Source of the DNA: Didymodactylos carnosus
Lineage: Eukaryota > Rotifera > Eurotatoria > Philodinida > Philodinidae
DNA length: 20,744 bases
Assembly (NCBI GenBank): GCA_905250885.1
Contig: CAJNOQ010003295.1
Span: forward strand, 1-20,744
Reading direction: 5' to 3'
The translations under genes were made by a program, and so were the position numbers. Under the pieces are notes generated by a model. It ran no database searches. It had not been told where the DNA came from and was given only the letters and a program-made list of their open reading frames with translations. Below, piece after piece: positions 1 through 10,989 of this stretch (position 1 is its first letter; every line of letters begins with the position of its first letter).

Positions 1-1075
1 AGTTTTGTAACCAAAAGCAATACAGATTCTGGAAGTAGACACTTCAGGCTATCTTTCCATGTGTGTATCTCAAAACCGATTTTTTGACCGAAAATCACCA
101 TTTCTGAGGGGGGGGAGGCCCTTAAATGAGCCACTAAGGACGATTAATATGTTGGTGACTTTCATTGTTTAAAAATACCCTTTTTATTCTGATTTATTTT
201 TATCAGTGATAGTCAGACAGAGATGAGGAATAATATATTATTTGGATTATTATCAAATCTCTTTAATTATCCTATACTAAGGTAAAAAATAAGTAGTTAT
301 AGTACGTGGAGAAGTCTTAGAAAGTCTTAGCTTATCATTCAGTAATGTCATCATAGAAGATAGAAACGGCAAAAGGAAAGAAAGGGAGAAAAACAAATAC
401 GAACTGGCATGAAGAATGATTTTCTGCTTTGATTAGAATAGTGTAATCGTATAATTTTTTTTTTTTTTTGTTAGCCTCGCTCAATTTCTCCTGCTTTGAC
501 CCGATATTGAATAAAGTCACCGATGCATGGCTAAAATAAAATGTTAACCAGAGTTTGCCACCCTATTTGATATTAAAAACAAATAGTATTTTTTGTGGAT
601 AGTGTTTTTTCTCAAGAAAAATCTAAGTGAATTATTTCTGCAACAAGTTTTATTACATAGAAGTTAATTTACTCTAAATGAGTACGCACTTCTTAAAAGT
701 AAACAAATCTCATTACTAACCGTTCATATACCAAATTGATTGAAAAATATGAATGATTCATTTATAGTTAGATTATTCATGAATTTATTTAATTTTAAAA
801 ATTAATGAAAAGAAGCACACACATTCTTTCACAAATATTAAACAATTTTGTCTCATTCATCAATTTTGCTTTCACTATGCTACTAGCATGAATAGTAGGA
901 GTGTGCTAATTGAGTTTTATTTTTCATGTTGTCATATGAACAAAACAAAAATTGATAAAAATACTGATACCAACCTGCTTGAATTATTTTTAAAATTTAT
1001 TCATCCTTTGTATATTTTGTGTATGTTGCTTTTTATTTTGCATTTATTTTATTTTTCTTCTTCTAAACCTCCTAG
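1..1075. other. No supported gene; probable upstream intron or intergenic DNA of the formin
   Basis: This stretch is AT-rich with homopolymer runs (a G run near 109-116, a T run near 457-470). No exon with recognisable protein similarity was found on either strand. It ends in a pyrimidine-rich tract and AG (1041-1075) that makes a good splice acceptor for the first supported formin exon. The frame is open back to an ATG at 888, but the extra residues are hydrophobic and Phe/Leu/Tyr-rich, unlike the polar linker that follows, so I read them as intron. The N-terminal GBD/FH3 region expected of FHOD formins is not here. Confidence 0.6.
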
Positions 1076-4000
1076 ACGTGTACCGAGAAGAAAGAGTACA
1101 TTTGAACGAATAAATCGGAGAAATTCATCAGCTGACTATGAATCAATACCATTAACATTCCAATTTCCACAACACGATCAATATCAAAATCAGAATTCTC
1201 CATTATCAAATCGAATGTTCAATAATAATGGTTTTTCATTTCTAATGTCACCTACATCATCGACATTGGATGATGATAATCATCATCAACAAAAACATCA
1301 ATCTTCAATATTAATTAATTCAATACTAACAGATTCCAAACATCAACAGGAGAATGAAGATGATGATGAGGAAGATTATACAGTGTCATTAGATGAAGAT
1401 CCTAATTCTAATTCCATTGAGTATGAATACCTGCTTTATTTTCTATTTTAATTTTGCATGGCAGCCAGTCCACCTATACGTTGCATTACTCACTAATTCT
1501 ACTTTATTATTTGAAGTTGATATCTTGACATTTTACACAAAAGAGCTTATGTTTGTTGATATACTATTGCTAATTTTAGACGAAAAGGAAGAGTGAAGAG
1601 TGTAGCGTGTGATCGACATAGTATGAGACGGAGTACCTCGCACAACATTCACATGAATGATGGAATATTAAAACAAAACAATTTACTTATCAACGATGCA
1701 ACTACTAATAATGATAAAAACAAAGAACAAGAGGTGTAAGTAGACTTATATCCAAGTGACCATATCATATCTTCTGTTTATTAACGTTTTTTTTAAAGAC
1801 CAAAATTATCTGACTCGGCTATTCGTCGTATGCAAAATCGTTGGGAAACTGAGACACAACAGCGTGAAGTTGCTGCAGCTAAAGCACAAGTACCAAAATC
1901 TCAATCATCAACAGCAGCCGGGCGTCCGAGAGATCGATGGGGAACGACAGAAATGGGAGCTCAACAACAATCATCAAGTGTTTTTCAATCGCCTGATTTA
2001 GATAATGTAAATGAGCAACGATCTAATAGTAAGAGAAATCAAACATTAATATTTAGCATAGCAGCTATGTTCATTCGTACATTCTGCTTATTCTAGTTCT
2101 TAAACACTCCACATCGGTTGAAAGTCATGCTGTTCCTTCGAATTCATCCAGTCGTTTTTCACGACCATCAGCCATCGTCGACACTGTGAATGGTACAACA
2201 TCTCCTGTATCCACAACAATTTTATCACCTTCAATTTCACAAAGCCAATTGATGAGTTCACGAGGATCAGATGCAAAACTATTGCCTGCTCAGCAACGTA
2301 TCACAGTCGGTTCACAACCAACCACCGCAAACTCTCGGCCTCCATTACCAACTCAAAAGAGTGGCGGTGCTATTGAAACATTAATTCGACAAACCGGTGC
2401 TCCCAATATATCTGATTCAATGAATAGTAACAATGTACTAATGAAAGAACCAAAAATTATTTCTTCATCAGACTGCATTGGTGCCATAACGAGAGCAAAA
2501 GAAAGTAGGTGAATTATTATTTTTATATATTAAATTACAATACACAATTCGTTATTGAAGGTCTTCAAGCAGCCAGTACAAAACAAGCGACTACATCGTT
2601 AACTGGTATCGGTTTATCAGCACAATTTCCAAATGACTTAGTCAATAAGCCACGCTCAGAAAACGATTTACAATGGGAATATATTGTTGGAAAAGTGTTA
2701 AATAGAAAATTGGTTGTTCAAGATCTTGATTTTGAAGAACTAGATGAAAAAGATGATATTAACTGTATGACGATTGGACCAAAATTTCCCGGACCTCCCA
2801 TGCCACCACCAATGTTTAACGGAATGCCGAATAGTTTGCCACCACCTCCTCCACCCATGATGAACGGTCCACCTCCGCCACCACCACCACCACCACCACC
2901 ATCCACATTATCTGGATTTAATTCAGCTCTACTTGTTAATAGCATCCCATCTCCTGCATCATCTGTACAGCAACAATCAAAATCTATAAAAACAGTCCGT
3001 TTACATTGGAAAGATGCAGCAAATCCATCGAACAATATGATGCCATCATCTCCGTCCGATTCACTATGGTCATCATTACAAAAAGTAAAATTAGATACAG
3101 AAAAGATAGCACAACTATTTGAATTAAAACAAAGCGAAGTTAAACTAAAGGTAAAATATATTAGACTATAATCTTGTTTAAAATAGTATCCCATTAATAG
3201 GAGATTGATTCTAGAGTACTATCGTCCATCTTCGTCATTTATTTTAAACTGCTTTCTCCTTTTGTTTTTACTTATATAGGAAACTGTAAGTAAATGAATA
3301 TATATATATATTATTTATGTTTTTTTTCTCAAGAGAGCTTCCATCTTAATTGACACTAAAGCTATTTAAATATTGACAAAAAATTTAAAAAATGATTATA
3401 AGATCGAATATATTATCTGTTAATTAATGTTTGTCTCTGTGTGTTCGTCTAACAATGTGTTTGTGTGGCAATTGTAGGATAATGTATTTCTATTTCTTCT
3501 CAAATAACTTAAATCATTTTTGTCTATTAGTTAAAATGAAAAATATAAAGTTAAATTAGAAAAGAGAGATCTTCGCACTCAAATTCATATTTGTAACGCT
3601 TTTATAACTAAAATGATAATGACTCCATTTTATATCAGCTATATAAGTTTAATTTGTAAAAACAATATGAAAAAACTAAATATCTGTAGATAATGCACAT
3701 GAGTTTTAATTCTTTGCTTAACAAAAGTGCTGTGTGGACAAATTCTTTTATATTGTAAATGTCTTTTTGTTATACATGGGGAGTACACGTCTGCAAATCT
3801 GTTCATAAAAGATCGTATCGCATGTAACTTTATGTAGATTCGAATTACTTAACATTTTGGGTCTCTTGTTCTCTCACATTTCATATCAAATGGTTTCTTA
3901 CTTTTTTTCATATCTCTGCACTAATACACTCTTCTCGTGTACACAGTAAGGGAAAATCATACAGGGTTGTTGTTCTTGTTGTTGTTGTTTTTTATAAAAG

Positions 4001-6964
4001 TTTGGATAGTTAGTATACATTATTTGCACATCACAGTTTCTATTACTATTATTATTATAACAAAAACAAAAAAGATTAGCTTCAAGCTTGAAATTTGACA
4101 TAATTTCAAATAGTAACATATTGTAATTTGTTAGTTGTTTTTCTATGTTGAAGAAAACTGGTGATGTCAAAAAAGAAATTACTGTACTCGATACAAAACG
4201 ATCAAATGCAATTAATATTGGTTTAACCGTACTACCACCAGCAAGAACAATTAAAGCAGCTATTTTAAAAATGGACAATAGTGTTATTAATAAAGAAGGA
4301 ATTGAAGTAAATGATTAAGAACAAATGGGAAGAAAAAAACATATATTTAATCTTTGTCTATTTATATTTAGAAATTATTGACAATGTTACCAACTGAAGA
4401 AGAGAAAACTCGTATTATGGAAGCACAAGTAGCCAATGTCGATATTCCATTAGGCAATGCTGAACAGTTTTTATTAACATTAGCATCTGTAGCTGAATTA
4501 GAAGCAAGATTAAAATTATGGTTGTTCAAACTTGATTATGACAATGTTGAATTGGTATGTGAAATATTTTATAAATAGTCAACTTTTCTTTTTTTTCTAA
4601 TAAATTTTATTCTTTTATATTTCAAGGAAATTGCTGAACCATTAATGGACTTGAAAAATGGTATGAAAAATCTAAGAGATAATGGAACATTTCGACGAAT
4701 ATTAGAGGTGTTACTTGGCATTGGAAATTACTTAAATGGTGTTGAGGTATACATTTTTTAAACCATTTTTTTTTTTTGTCAAATATTAATATAAGTTTTT
4801 TATCTTCCTTCTAGTCTCCTGGTTTTCAAATTGATTATTTAGCAAAAGTTCCTGAAGTCAAAGATACAATCAATAAACATTCATTATTATATCATGTTTG
4901 CAATATTGTTGTAGATAAATTTCCGGAAACAACAGATTTATATTCTGAAATTGGTGAATTAACACGATGTTCAAAGGTTAGTGTGTTCAGATTTATTTAG
5001 AATTTTCATATGATAATTTTATTCTTATTTTAATTGAAGATTGATTTTGATGAATTAGATCAAAAATTAAATAAAGTCGAAAATGATTGTCGAGCATCGT
5101 TTGATTGTTTAAAATCAATAAGTAAACATGAAACACCACAAATAAAAACTAAGTATGTTATTAATTAATACTCGATTGTAAAGATTAATCATCATTTTTA
5201 TTTCTTATCAATATTTCAATTATATCGAATTTACATTTTTTTCAAAATGCGAACTAATTAAATGCGGTTAGACAAATAAATTTTGATTTTAATAATATAG
5301 GATAGGATCTTTTTTTCCCCCATCTTTCTTATTATTTTTATTTTTTCTTAAACCCATTTTTATAGAATTGATGTTAAACTATATGGAATATTCCATTTTA
5401 TGACGTAAGTTTAGTCCATATTGCTTTATAAATGATAAATTATTATTTGTGGGAAAAATTGCTTCAATTTCTCATTTATTTGACGATAATTGATAGATTG
5501 ACACAGATTCTTATAATTATTTTTTTCCTTCAAATATAAAACTGTGCTTGGCTTATTTGCTTCATGTGATTCACGCTCCTCTCTATTTGAGTGGGTTTAT
5601 AAAGCAATTCTCGTTTATTCTAATGATATTTATTGATATATTTTTTATTTTATTTTATTTAGATTATCCGAATTTTTAAGCGATTGTGCTGAACGTGTTT
5701 GTTTACTACGTTTAATTCATCGTCGTGTTATTAATCGTTTTCAAAAATTTTTATTATGGTTAGGATATCCACGAAGTGTTATTCAAGAGACAAAAATTAC
5801 ACAGTTTTGTAAAATATTAAGTGAATTTGCTTTGGAATATCGTACAACACGTGATAGAATAATGTTACAAAAACAAAAGAAACAAAATCGTGGTGAAAGG
5901 AATCGAACAAGAGGAAAACTAATTACAGAAGTAACTTTAGAAATTCTAATTCTTTTTCCTTATGTAATACATCATTCATTTTTCCTTTTACTTCTAGATA
6001 TTTCCAGAAAAAAGCAATATGCTTCGACATCAGATTGATACACGAACAGACGATGAATCAGAGTATGGTCATAGAATAAACGATAATAATATAAACAATA
6101 ATACGACAACAGCAATATCGAAAGACATTGGACACATTAACAGTAATAATAATAAAGTAAATACTGGCGCTGGTTCAAAACCACAACCAGCACCATCGAG
6201 TTTAGCGGCTGCATTTAGTTCGTCAAAAGGCGAACAAATGATGCCCGGTCATCGAACAAGAGAAAAAATGGGACGTAAGTAGTGTGTATGTTTGTTTCAT
6301 CTTAATCTATACACGTTTACTAATACTTAATTATTTTAGTAAACAATGCGAAAAAACCAACAGTTCAACCGTCGATAAAACAAACAGCAGCAAATGAAAC
6401 AGAAGGTTTTGATACTGGAGATGAATTACTCGATGATTTGGTTAAAAATGCCACGTTAACTGCATCAAAAGACGCCTTAAAACAAAGAAAAACTGCTCGT
6501 TATGGACAGAGAAAATCTCGTGAGTTCTGAAATACAGTCAATAATACTGGACTCCATCCGAAAAATCGGGTTTTCTTGGGTTTTTCACAGTTCTAGATTT
6601 CTAGTAGCACGTTAGTAAAACCTTTTTTCACGTAAAATACCAGATTCGAAAGCGGAAACATTTTTCAATCGAACATACACCTTAGACAAATTTGCTCTTT
6701 AGAAATGAATTTTAGTTTCATTGTTTAATCAAACCCGACAAAAACCCGATACAGGACACTATACTGGAGTCTAACGAAATTTATCTAGACTTAAAGGAAA
6801 CTGAACGTTGGTAACATATTATTGTTAAAGTGTTGAAGCTTGTAAAATGTGGAAAATTTAAGTTTGAATAATTTTACGAAACTTCTTTTCTTTTAGTTCG
6901 TCGAACATTGCATATTGGCTTAAACGAAGAAGAACGTCAAGATATAATAGATAAAAGCAAATAA
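1076..6964 (+). CDS. FHOD: FHOD-family formin, 5'-partial, 14 exons visible
   Basis: Formins of this family nucleate and elongate unbranched actin filaments in stress fibres and sarcomeres. Exons inferred from GT..AG sites with consistent phase: 1076-1420, 1580-1735, 1799-2028, 2097-2504, 2561-3150, 4154-4306, 4372-4554, 4627-4746, 4815-4976, 5040-5152, 5663-5930, 5998-6274, 6340-6519, 6897-6964 (1083 residues visible). A Ser/Asn-rich linker leads to the FHOD-type acidic motif [10 protein letters not shown] (about 2710-2745), then FH1 proline runs (2779-2901). FH2 follows from KTVRLHWKD in exon 5 to exon 11, with [49 protein letters not shown] and [11 protein letters not shown]. Exons 13-14 carry a DAD: an acidic/hydrophobic DELLDDLV segment and the basic RKSLRRTL that ROCK phosphorylates in vertebrate FHOD1. 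The N-terminal GBD/FH3 half lies outside the window or is absent. Family identification is very secure; the first exon boundary is least certain. Confidence 0.94.
2779..2901 (+). repeat. FH1 proline-rich coding tract with CCA/CCT triplet repeat
   Basis: Proline codons, mostly CCA with some CCT/CCG, give runs of six and eleven prolines separated by a Met-Met-Asn-Gly linker. FH1 prolines bind profilin-actin and SH3/WW partners (family knowledge). The 2870-2901 part is nearly pure CCA triplets and is a likely site of length variation. Confidence 0.85.
3151..4153 (+). other. Long formin intron 5 (1003 nt), no recognised content
   Basis: This intron splits FH2 between its first helix region and the core. 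The other introns here are mostly 60-75 nt. It has a strong GTAAAA donor and an AG acceptor at 4152-4153. I saw a short TA run (3299-3310) and AT-rich low-complexity sequence, but no coding similarity, tRNA-like fold or clear inverted repeat. A 126-codon opposite-strand reading frame at 3898-4278 overlaps conserved exon 6 and is not a gene. Confidence 0.7.
6540..6775. mobile_element. Possible degraded MITE in formin intron 13
   Basis: Near the intron start the motif ATACTGGACTCC is followed by AATCGGGTTTTCTTGGGTTT. Near 6732-6775 the opposite-strand reading gives AGACTCCAGTAT followed by TATCGGGTTTTTGTCGGGTTT. The matching inner blocks are in inverted orientation, as in terminal inverted repeats. 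The outer ends do not align cleanly and I find no target-site duplication, so the boundaries are approximate and the call is tentative. Confidence 0.4.
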
Positions 6965-7166
6965 TTGAACAAAAAAATTTTAATTTTATATATTTGTTGC
7001 TCATCAATTTTTGTATAAAAAATACAAAATGCCCAACAACCGGTGTCTATTTTTTTTCTGTTTTAGTTCTCTATGTATGTGTATGTGTGCCTATTTATAA
7101 TGTGAATGATGTACTTTTGAGCTTTTTCATCTTTTTTTTAACGATAAAACATTGTTTTCGATTGTA

Positions 7167-7172
7167 AATAAA
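7167..7172 (+). terminator. Likely formin poly(A) signal AATAAA
   Basis: A canonical AATAAA hexamer lies about 200 nt after the formin stop codon (6962-6964), in T-rich sequence suitable for a 3' UTR. No competing closer hexamer in good context was seen. Confidence 0.55.
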
Positions 7173-7998
7173 CGGATAATACTTTTTCTTTTTCTTCGTT
7201 ATATGTGTTTAAAATAATTAAAAGTACGTTTGTGAAAATACTTACGTCCTCTCTGTTTTTCTTCAGCATTACAGTGACAATTTTATTTCTCCAAACGGTA
7301 CAAAACTTCCAGATTGTTTTTAATTATTATATTAATAATTTCTATGCAAAAACGTTTGTCTTTCATAAAGAAGATGACGTAAAAAGAAGGATTTCTTTGC
7401 CAAGACTCTCTATGCAACATTTGAAACTAGATAAGTTTTTAGTGTTGAAACTTTTCGTTTTTAGAATCTCTTATTCTTTTCTGATTTTATGTTGACCAAT
7501 ATTTGTTTGTTTGTTTGTTTTTTGTTTGTTTTTATTTAATAATGTTGTATAAAATGAATTGTATTGCAGTATAAGTCATTTATTTATGTTGATTAATATA
7601 AATTGGCTAATAAAATAAAATAGAGAAACAGCATTATTATCCTCTCAAGTGTAAAATATGACAAATGTGTGATATGAACAATAACATCTCTTTTGCAATT
7701 ATTATGATAGAAAAGTGAAAAGTTATCATTTCTAGTCTTCAGTTCTACATTGTTAAATCGATAAGAAATCGTATAGGTGTAGGGTCTTTCTTATTGAAAT
7801 AGTTATACTACGACTGTTAGTTCTGGCAAAATTTTAGTGTTTCTTTAATGCATAGTCGAGTTACTTACAATTGTTTGAACAATTGTTGTCTGACGAAAGG
7901 AGGTTGACTTATCTGTAGAAGCTGTAGAACTAATAAAAATGGAAAAAATAAAACAAGTATTCTCTTGTAGATAAAGTAAAAACTATTATTTGTTTTAG
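7173..7998. other. Intergenic spacer between formin and PEX19
   Basis: About 830 nt of AT-rich sequence. It contains a TTTG/TTTTG low-complexity tract at about 7504-7534 and a doubled ACAATTGT motif separated by TTGA near 7868-7887. A 96-codon open frame at 7205-7495 has Phe/Ile/Leu-rich composition and no recognisable motifs; I do not regard it as a gene. The 5' UTR and promoter of PEX19 must lie in this interval, but no TATA-like element can be singled out. Confidence 0.6.
7991..7998 (+). promoter_or_regulatory. Splice acceptor one base upstream of the PEX19 start codon
   Basis: TGTTTTAG ends at 7998 and the ATG begins at 8000, leaving a single A between them. The T-rich tract plus AG is a typical acceptor. 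It may be the 3' end of a 5'-UTR intron or a spliced-leader trans-splicing acceptor; trans-splicing is documented in bdelloid rotifers. A pre-mRNA spliced here would have a 5' UTR supplied almost entirely by the upstream exon or leader. Confidence 0.5.
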
Positions 7999-7999
7999 A

Positions 8000-8989
8000 A
8001 TGTCTGAATTAACATCCACTACTGATACGAACAATGGTGATAGTGAAAAGAAGGAACCAGGCGATCAATCATCGTTGATTAATTTACTGGATGATGCATT
8101 CAATGATTTTAAAAATAATGATCAAAAATTAAGTACTGAATCATCAACAACAGTGACTGCTACAACAGCAGACAATCACGATGACAGTATAACTAAATCA
8201 ACAACAACAACCACGACAAGTGAAAGTTCTTTGCCTCAACCACCTCCTCCACCACCGTCTGATCCACTTCAAACAGCTTTTGAAGCGTTTTGTTTTAATG
8301 ATGAAAAGTTTTTGAATGAACTAGATAATGTACAAAATAATTTTTCATCTTTTCCATTTGGTTTTGGTGAATCAACGAGTACAACAGGAGCTGGTGAAGG
8401 AAATGTACAAGATGAAAATTTATTTAATGTATTCATGCAACTTGGTCGTCATGCTGATTTATTACAAAAAATAAAAGATGAAGATATTGAAAAAGCATTG
8501 GATAAATTAGCGTCGGTTGATGATCAACAACAGCCACAAACATCGTCACAAACACAAGCCTCAACGGCAAATGAAAGTGATCAACATATTCAACATTTAA
8601 ATAGTTTTATGACTAGTATTCTATCAAAAGATGTCATGTTACCAGCGTGTCAAGCCGTTGCTGAATCCTATGATGATTGGTTAAATAAAAACAAATCAAC
8701 ATTGAAAGAATCTGATTATGAACGTTATCAAAAACAATATGATACAGTTAAAGAAATATGTCAGGAATATGAGTCAAGTGCTGCTAATAATTCCGACGAT
8801 AAAACACAATTACAAAGAGTATTACATAAATTTCAACAATTACAAACCTATGGTGATCCTCCAAATGAGCTTATGTTTTTTCCAAATCTTTTGAGTGGAG
8901 CTAGTGGTGGTAGTGATACAATGTTTACGGATATGTTTGCTGATGCAGATAAAGTCGGACAAAATGATTCAGATTGTTGTATCATGTAA
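8000..8989 (+). CDS. PEX19: PEX19, peroxisomal membrane protein import receptor/chaperone
   Basis: PEX19 is a mostly cytosolic chaperone that binds the targeting signals of peroxisomal membrane proteins and docks on PEX3. The 329-residue product is close to the usual length (about 300). Near the N-terminus, residues 26-37 (LINLLDDAFNDF) match the PEX3-binding amphipathic helix. The middle is a low-complexity Ser/Thr/Gln/Pro-rich linker. The C-terminal cargo-binding helical domain has the family signature SILSKDVMLPACQAVAE, then YDDWLNKNK, YERYQKQYD, VKEICQEYE and LQTYGDPPNEL. It ends in CCIM, a CaaX box for farnesylation, which is a hallmark of PEX19. The gene has one coding exon with no interruption and appears functional. 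The start is chosen because the ATG follows a splice acceptor directly and the reading begins with the usual acidic N-terminus. Confidence 0.97.
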   Translation: MSELTSTTDTNNGDSEKKEPGDQSSLINLLDDAFNDFKNNDQKLSTESSTTVTATTADNHDDSITKSTTTTTTSESSLPQPPPPPPSDPLQTAFEAFCFNDEKFLNELDNVQNNFSSFPFGFGESTSTTGAGEGNVQDENLFNVFMQLGRHADLLQKIKDEDIEKALDKLASVDDQQQPQTSSQTQASTANESDQHIQHLNSFMTSILSKDVMLPACQAVAESYDDWLNKNKSTLKESDYERYQKQYDTVKEICQEYESSAANNSDDKTQLQRVLHKFQQLQTYGDPPNELMFFPNLLSGASGGSDTMFTDMFADADKVGQNDSDCCIM

Positions 8990-9389
8990 CCTGATTTAAT
9001 CATGCTCACTCTTAGTAATCTTTTAAAAATGTTTGATTTATTTGCAACTCTCTCTTCTTGTGATTTTGAGCTAGTCAAATTATAAAATATATCTAATGAG
9101 ATTTCTGTTCTATTTGATGATTTTGCTGCCTCATCACGAGTATATATGATAATGATTTTGCTTTCCATGTCTTGTAATTGATTTTTTTACTTCTTGCTAC
9201 CATCGAGCAGAAGAACGTTCTAAATTGGCTCATTATCTCCACAAAAAAAACATCTTTCAGATGTTAAGGACATTATTTCGTCGAAAGTCAAAAAAAGATA
9301 TTGTTTCTGGTTTGACATCTATCATGTTATGCTAAATAATCGTTGACTTTCAAATTATTTTATATTTGATATCTGTTTTGGTTTTGTGT

Positions 9390-9395
9390 AATAAA
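9390..9395 (+). terminator. Likely PEX19 poly(A) signal AATAAA
   Basis: AATAAA in GTGTAATAAAAAGTG lies about 400 nt after the PEX19 stop codon, followed by a GT/T-rich stretch (TGTTTTGTTTATGG) typical of a downstream element. The intervening sequence has no ORF with recognisable similarity and is read as 3' UTR. Confidence 0.5.
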
Positions 9396-10176
9396 AAGTG
9401 TGAAAGATCAAATGTTTTGTTTATGGATTGTAGTTTTTAATCCAATATAAAAGTAAACTACATTCAGCTAAATTTATACCATTTTTGTATCATCACTACA
9501 GTTTTTATTCTCACATGGACTCGGAACGTATTCGGAATGCAGTTTTTCGTAAAAAAAATGAGACATCACATTTTGTCTAGAAATGTTTACTTTATACAAC
9601 TGAGGTATTTACAAAAATATTCCGAACAGATTTAAGATACGTTACTTTGAGAGTTTCCACTTTCCAGAACATCAATTTCCAACAATTTTGGTGGAATTCT
9701 TATATTCATCACTTTCGATTCGAACCACTTCAGCTTCTTAAATTTTCATTGAATTTGTTCTGGATATTGTGATCGACTAGAAAAATCAAAAATAAATCGT
9801 TTTTGTAGTTTTGTGCAGTACTGTATATAACAGATATGCATCTGTTATGGTTATTAATCGATAACCATAATGGGAAATACCCGGTCGAAAAGTTAACTAC
9901 TGACTCGTCAGTTAAAAAGCCTAGAATTTTGCTTCTATCATACGGAACTTCCGACGCTCTCTGTGGACAAACATATTTCGATGTAAGACTTGCAGAATCA
10001 AATATTTATGTAAAACTTTTGTGCATATACTGCAATGACTATACTCGCACTTGTACGCTCTACTCGAGAAAAATTTTATTCTTTTGTCTGATAATAGTAT
10101 AAATGGAAATATTTTATCAAAAGCATCCTGTCTTCCATGTATTCTGATGAATCGAAAAATTTTGTCCACACATAAA
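9396..10176. other. Intergenic, no gene seen
   Basis: AT-rich sequence lacking recognisable coding similarity on either strand. Frames at 9836-10102 (+) and 9921-10229 (-) overlap each other, and the latter runs into the foldback element, so neither is supported. The only structure noted is a pair of adjacent short palindromes at 9827-9870. Confidence 0.6.
9827..9870. repeat. Two adjacent short palindromes
   Basis: ATAACAGAT-ATGC-ATCTGTTAT (9827-9848) is a 22-nt palindrome. It overlaps the start of a second one, TTATGGTTAT-TAATCG-ATAACCATAA (9845-9870), with 10-nt arms. They could be twin hairpins or dyad binding sites; no function can be assigned. Confidence 0.7.
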
Positions 10177-10555
10177 CAGGGATCGGACAATTCCAGTTCA
10201 GTTCTTTTGAACGGTAACTGGTTAGCCATTCTCGTTCCTAAGAACAGGAACTGTTGAACATTCTTTTCAAAAGAATGGGAACTGGTTACCGGTTCATTTC
10301 AAAAATTCAAAGTAAAATAAAACCGGTGACGCTAGTTACATTGACCTTGTTTAGTGCGCCAAATGTAGATGGTGTGCTTAGTAGGCTAAACAAAGTCAAT
10401 GTAACTAGCGTCACCGGTTTTATTTTATTCTCAATTTTTGAAATGAACTCAGTTCGCCTTCTTTTGAAAACAACGTTCAGCAGTTTCTGTTCTTAGGAAC
10501 GAGAACGGCTAACCAGTTCTCAAGAATTTTAGGAACTGCAACTGTTCCACCTCTA
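10177..10555. mobile_element. 379-nt foldback element, hAT-like MITE
   Basis: The element is nearly all inverted repeat. The best-matched inner arms contain ACCGGTGACGCTAGTTACAT (left, about 10322-10341) and its reverse complement (about 10397-10416), with a 31-nt loop at 10355-10385. Arms extend outward with mismatches through repeated GTTCC/GGAAC blocks. The outer ends read CAGGGATCGGACAATTCCAG on one side and, on the opposite strand, TAGAGGTGGAACAGTTGCAG, resembling hAT-type CAGGG/CAGAGGTGG termini. Flanking 8-mers (cacataaa and gatattaa) match at only 5 of 8 positions, so the target duplication is degraded or absent. It has no coding capacity and would depend on a transposase elsewhere. 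Confidence 0.75.
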
Positions 10556-10989
10556 GATATTAATCAATCATATCACCGTCATTTCGAGTCAAAAATAGCG
10601 GAATGAACATGCCAGAGTGGTTAACTGTTCAACGGGTTATTTATGGTTACGGTTATTACCGGTGCATGACTAATATGTGAGTTTGTTAAAAGACTGTGAT
10701 CATCATCTTCAGAAAGTAACTTACTATACTACGTTTTCTCCCAACTATCCGTATTGTAATCTGGGAAATTAAGGATCACAGTAGAGAGAAACTGAATTGT
10801 GGTCATGACGTCAATAATCATATTCAAACAGGAAAAAACGCTATTGCTTATTTAGATGAACATGTTGTTCCTTCTATAGTCTAAATATGAATATTATAAG
10901 ACAACAGCTTCTCAATCTTACGTGTTTTCCTGAAACAGTTAGTTATGTGGCTCTAGCCAATTTTCTTTTTTTTAAACAAATTTATCAGA
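10556..10989. other. Region upstream of the LDHD remnant, no feature recognised
   Basis: No convincing coding similarity on either strand. The promoter and the mitochondrial presequence exon of the ancestral LDHD gene would be expected here, but I cannot recognise them. Confidence 0.5.

Noticed and set aside
2718..3194. 158-codon - strand frame rich in glycine
   Set aside because: It is the antisense shadow of the formin FH1 proline codons.
3898..4278. 126-codon - strand frame
   Set aside because: Overlaps conserved formin exon 6 ([10 protein letters not shown]) on the + strand; the remainder is intron.
7205..7495. 96-codon open frame between formin and PEX19
   Set aside because: Phe/Ile/Leu-rich composition typical of AT-rich non-coding DNA; no recognisable domain.
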